From: CBDEGR01 sp965237895
GTDB lineage: Bacteria; Acidobacteriota; Terriglobia; UBA7540; JAPUME01
Length of the DNA: 64,000 nt
Reading direction: 5' to 3'
NCBI GenBank assembly: GCA_965237895.1
Contig: CBDEGR010000001.1
Coordinates: 248,001-312,000 of the forward strand
The notes below the pieces were generated by a model, which saw nothing but the letters and a program-made list of their open reading frames with translations, did not search any database and was not told the DNA's origin. A program made the translations under genes and the position numbers. Numbering within the stretch: the first letter of the stretch is position 1; each line of letters begins with the position of its first letter. This document shows, piece by piece, positions 60,669 to 64,000 of the stretch.

Positions 60669-63600
60669 TTACTCCTTGGTGACGGTCTCATCGAGGTTCA
60701 GGATCAGGTTGGTGATTGTGGTGTAGGCTGCCAGTTCGCTCACCTCGATCGATTCGTCACGTGGGGATTCTCCCTCCCTCACCAACCGTAGAGCCGCTTC
60801 AGGGTCACGGCGATAGGATTCCCGATGGCGATAAAAGCCGTCGACGAGGATGCGGGTCTCTTCCGCGGTCGGCTGCCGCGCCGTGACCACTCGGAACGCC
60901 ATCCGGATGCGTTCCTGGGGAGTGTCACCCCCTTCGGCGATGATCCTTTCGGCCAGGACGCGTGAGGCTTCGACGAAGGTCACGTTATTCATCAGGATCA
61001 ATGCTTGAAGGGGCGTGTTGGTCCGCGTCTCGCGCACAATGCAGGTTTCCCGGTTTGCGGCGTCGAAGGTGATCATCGAAGGGGGAGGAATCGTCCGCCT
61101 CCAGTAGGTGTAAAGACTCCGGCGGTAGAGATCCTCGCCTATGTCCGGCTCGTAGCCCTTGGTCCCCACCCCCCCGGAGAGTTCCTTCCACAATCCGGCG
61201 GGCTGGTAGGGCTTGACGGAGGGCCCACCGATCTTTCCCGTCAAGAGTCCACTGACCCACAGCGCTTGGTCACGAATCGCTTCCGCCGCCATCCGAAAGC
61301 GTGCCCCCCGGGCCAGCAGGCGATTCTCGGGGTCCCTTTGCTGCAGCTCTGGGCGGAGGCGGGATGATTGCCGGTACGTGGCGCTGGTGACCACGGTCTT
61401 TAACAAGCCTTTCACGTCCCATCCGGTCCGGACAAATTCGGTGGCGAGCCAGTCGAGAAGTTCTGGGTGCGTGGGCGGTTCCCCTTGAAAGCCGAAATTA
61501 TCGACCGTCTTGACCAGCCCCGTTCCGAAGATCATCTGCCAGAAACGGTTTACGGCAACGCGGGCCGCCAAAGGATTCGAGGAGTCCACCAGCCAACGGG
61601 CGAAGTCGAGCCGATTGCGGAGGGGTCCGCGGAAGCCGCCGGAAAGGGCGCCCGGTACGCCGGGCGTGATCTTTTCTCCCTGGCGGTCATAGGCGCCGCG
61701 AATCAGTATATGCGTTTGGCGTGGGGTCTCGCGCTCCTGCATCACCATGGTGGTGGGAATCTTATCGATGAAATCTTCCTGCTCTTCTCGGAGTTCGACC
61801 GTCCTCCGATAGGCCTGCCGGATCGATGCTGGCGCGGAGTTTTCAAGAAAATAGGCTCGGATCTTTTTCGCCTCCCCACGGGTCCTAGTGCCCGGGACTG
61901 TGGCGGCAATATCGGAAATCGAGGTCGAGGTGGCGAGGATTTCCGCTTCATCGGCGGATAGGACCGTATCGTAAAGGCGCACCTCATCGATGGTGCCGTG
62001 GAACCGGCTGCCCGGTCCGCCGCCGGAGCCGATGCGGAGCGGTTCGTCGGTCTTGAAGCTCTGATTCAGCGCATCGAGCAGAACCCGAAGCTTCTCGCGC
62101 TTCCCGTTGACGTAAATCTTTATCCCGTCAGCGAACCGGGAGCCGTCATAGGTAAACAGCACGTGGTGCCAGCGGTCGGGTGCCAGAGTCCGCTCCGTTT
62201 CTACCCGGATCGCGTCATCCAGCCAACGCACCAACAGCCGGAGGTGAATTTTCCCGTCCTCGAGCGTCAGGCTATAGCCCTTCCCCTCCTCCACGTCCCG
62301 CATGCGGGACAATACAGTCCCTCCTTGCTTTCCGGCCGGATAAATCCAAGCGCCCGCGGAAAACTTGTCGTAGAAACCGAAGGCGCCGAAGTTACCGGCC
62401 TCGATGAACCGTTTACCGTCGAATTTCGCCGCTTGGGCGATCCTGCCGGGGACGAACGTGGCTTCCCCGTTTTTAAAAGTTCCGTTCGATGCTTTCTTCC
62501 CCTCTGCCTTCCGGCCCTGCCGGGATGTGTCACCATCGAGGGCGAAGCTGACAACTAGATGGCGGGTGGGCGACCAATAGACCGGCGGCGTTTTTGAGAG
62601 CGACTGTTCCAACGCGGCCTGCGCAGACTGCCGTTCGGGCCCGAGTCGCTCAAGATGCTCCACCGCAGCCGACAGATTTTGCTCAAGCTCCGCCAGTTGC
62701 GCTTGTTGCTGCCGAGTTGGCGCCTTAATCAGCGGGGGTGAATTTCCGTGCTTGAGCGCCTTTCCGTTTTCCGGCACGTTATTGAAGAAGGCGAAGAGTT
62801 GATAGAATTCTTTCTGGGTCACCGGGTCGAACTTGTGGTCGTGGCAGCGGGCACAGCCCACGGTAAGACCCAGCCACACCGTTGAGGTCGTGTTTACTCG
62901 GTCGACCACGTATTCCACAGCGAACTCTTCGGGAATGATTCCGCCTTCCCCGTTGCCGCGGTGATTCCGGTTGAAGCCGGTGGCGATTTTCTGATCGAGT
63001 GTTGCGTTTGGTAGCATGTCGCCGGCGAGCTGTTCGATGGTGAACTGATCGAAGGGCATGTTCCGGTTGAAGGCGTCGATCACCCAATCGCGCCACCGCC
63101 ACATGAAGCGCTCGCCGTCGGTCTGATAGCCGTTCGTGTCGGCGTATCGGGCCGCGTCGAGCCACTCCGCCGCCATTCTTTCCCCGAAGCGAGGAGAGGC
63201 GAGCAGCCGGTCTACGACTTTTTCATGGGCCTCGGGGGAAGTGTCGGCGAGATATGCGTTGATCTCTTCCAGCGTGGGCGGCAACCCGGTCAGGTCGAGC
63301 GAGACGCGCCGAAGCAGCATGGTCTGGTCCGCTTCCCGCGAAGGCGTAAGGCTTTCGCTTTCAAGCCGCTCGAGAATGAAGTAATCGGTTCCATTCCTCG
63401 GCCATGCGGTGTTCCCCACCTTCGGCAGCGCCGGACGGCGAGGGGGGAGGAACGACCAGTGCTCTGCCCATTTGGCTCCTTCTTTAATCCATTGCCGAAT
63501 CAACTGGATTTCGTCATCGGTGAGCTTGCGGCCTGAATAGAGGGGCGGCATCCGATGGGATTCATCCCTAGCCGTGATGCGGCGGATGACTTCGCTGGCG

Positions 63601-63872
63601 GCGGGGTTCCCGGGGACGATGGCGAAGTAGCCTCCCAGGTCCTCAAAGGCACCCGCTTTGTTGTCAAACCGCAGCTTCGTCATCCGGGTGGTTTCATCAG
63701 GCCCGTGGCAGGTGAAACACTTGTCGGAAAGGATCGGGCGGATGTCCCGGTTGAAATCCACCGCGCGGGCGTTCGCTTCTTCCCCTTGAGCGGAAGCCGG
63801 GAACACGCTTAAAGTGCTCCCTAGGAGAATTCCCGCCCCGATAAGCAATACCCCCACTTGATGCCAGACCAT
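60669..63872 (-). CDS. secreted PSCyt1-DUF1549-LamG-DUF1553 protein, copy 2
   Basis: The protein has 1067 aa, with only about three amino-acid differences from copy 1 at 49045-52248 (for example EEQEDF for EEKEDF, RHRESYRR for RHQESYRR, SGGVGTKG for SGTMGTKG). All domains and both CxxCH heme motifs are kept. Here the partner DUF1501 gene downstream is complete, so this is the functional pair. ATG 63872, before the signal peptide, is preferred to ATG 63947 inside the leader. Confidence 0.85.
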   Translation of the reverse strand: MVWHQVGVLLIGAGILLGSTLSVFPASAQGEEANARAVDFNRDIRPILSDKCFTCHGPDETTRMTKLRFDNKAGAFEDLGGYFAIVPGNPAASEVIRRITARDESHRMPPLYSGRKLTDDEIQLIRQWIKEGAKWAEHWSFLPPRRPALPKVGNTAWPRNGTDYFILERLESESLTPSREADQTMLLRRVSLDLTGLPPTLEEINAYLADTSPEAHEKVVDRLLASPRFGERMAAEWLDAARYADTNGYQTDGERFMWRWRDWVIDAFNRNMPFDQFTIEQLAGDMLPNATLDQKIATGFNRNHRGNGEGGIIPEEFAVEYVVDRVNTTSTVWLGLTVGCARCHDHKFDPVTQKEFYQLFAFFNNVPENGKALKHGNSPPLIKAPTRQQQAQLAELEQNLSAAVEHLERLGPERQSAQAALEQSLSKTPPVYWSPTRHLVVSFALDGDTSRQGRKAEGKKASNGTFKNGEATFVPGRIAQAAKFDGKRFIEAGNFGAFGFYDKFSAGAWIYPAGKQGGTVLSRMRDVEEGKGYSLTLEDGKIHLRLLVRWLDDAIRVETERTLAPDRWHHVLFTYDGSRFADGIKIYVNGKREKLRVLLDALNQSFKTDEPLRIGSGGGPGSRFHGTIDEVRLYDTVLSADEAEILATSTSISDIAATVPGTRTRGEAKKIRAYFLENSAPASIRQAYRRTVELREEQEDFIDKIPTTMVMQERETPRQTHILIRGAYDRQGEKITPGVPGALSGGFRGPLRNRLDFARWLVDSSNPLAARVAVNRFWQMIFGTGLVKTVDNFGFQGEPPTHPELLDWLATEFVRTGWDVKGLLKTVVTSATYRQSSRLRPELQQRDPENRLLARGARFRMAAEAIRDQALWVSGLLTGKIGGPSVKPYQPAGLWKELSGGVGTKGYEPDIGEDLYRRSLYTYWRRTIPPPSMITFDAANRETCIVRETRTNTPLQALILMNNVTFVEASRVLAERIIAEGGDTPQERIRMAFRVVTARQPTAEETRILVDGFYRHRESYRRDPEAALRLVREGESPRDESIEVSELAAYTTITNLILNLDETVTKE

Positions 63873-63913
63873 AGTTACTGCTCGCTGTTTAACTTGGGAT
63901 GTCCCTCGAGAAC

Positions 63914-63986
63914 CTCCGATTTCAACTTTACCTTTGCCCACAATCATACGCCAGCGCCCCTCCCGCTACAAGCTCAAATCGCCATG
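63914..63986 (-). promoter_or_regulatory. promoter-leader module, copy D
   Basis: Same as copy C, shifted by 11,624 bp: TTGTAG (63966-63971), 17 bp, TATGAT (63943-63948), then GGCAAAGGTAAAGTTGAAAT. Confidence 0.7.
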
Positions 63987-64000
63987 GCCTGTTCTGGGTG

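Larger units (their letters stand above)
60590..63988 (-). repeat. large direct duplication, copy 2
   Basis: Counterpart of 48966-52364 with a constant offset of 11,624 bp and a handful of substitutions. Its right end at GGCCATGGCGAT joins different DNA than in copy 1, defining the boundary. Confidence 0.9.

Overview
This 64 kb window is bacterial DNA of moderately high GC. Its content points to an Acidobacteriota-like organism. The evidence is fragments of eukaryotic-type Ser/Thr kinases with the GSGGMGEVYRARDE P-loop style, PSCyt1/DUF1549/DUF1553 and DUF1501 proteins, Tat-exported Gfo/Idh/MocA oxidoreductases, ThuA and DUF1080 proteins. Planctomycetota or another related lineage cannot be excluded from sequence alone. 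The genome is strongly remodelled here: it holds many gene fragments, frameshifted genes, insertion-sequence ends and dispersed repeats.

Layout. 1-5 kb: a partial YheT-type hydrolase with a tiny lipoprotein gene upstream, a membrane-anchored PQQ-type beta-propeller protein, a mosaic of cytochrome P450 and cytosine-methyltransferase fragments, and a secreted TPR protein. 5-17 kb: a broken VOC gene, an MDR oxidoreductase, a 1251-aa GH38-like secreted protein, a threonine aldolase, and a Gfo/Idh gene coupled to a frameshifted DUF1080 gene. 17.5-28.4 kb: nine genes on the minus strand that match the N-methylglutamate pathway (mgsA, purU, mgsB, mgsC, mgdB, mgdC, mgdD, mgdA, gmaS). 28.4-32.8 kb: a decayed MITE, a tyrosine-recombinase remnant abutting tRNA-Arg(UCG), a small membrane protein with a clear terminator, a methyltransferase, a UreH/NiCoT-like transporter, an aminotransferase and tRNA-Ala(GGC). 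32.7-44.3 kb: an apparent genomic island bounded by a 62-bp direct repeat of the tRNA-Ala 3' half. It carries an excisionase-like gene, a truncated serine recombinase, a LysM protein, a sialidase-like protein, a 703-aa unknown protein, a CehA/McbA-like protein, phage packaging genes and a TIM-barrel isomerase. 44.7-64 kb: ThuA, a broken SRPBCC gene, a Gfo/Idh gene, MscS, an IS3-family element, a frameshifted kelch gene, and a 3.4-kb segment present twice (DUF1553 plus the start of DUF1501).

How the genes work together. The 17.5-28.4 kb cluster can turn methylamine plus glutamate into gamma-glutamylmethylamide (GmaS), then N-methylglutamate (MgsABC), then glutamate plus methylene-tetrahydrofolate (MgdABCD). 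PurU can release formate from 10-formyl-THF. A related sarcosine or methylated-amino-acid route is the main alternative. Many other genes encode exported proteins of polysaccharide or glycoside breakdown. Six of these share an upstream promoter-leader module (TTGNCA, 17-18 bp, TATGAT-like box, then a GGTAAAGTTGAAATCGG-like leader), which suggests a common regulon or a mobile promoter. One boundary of the large duplication falls on this module.
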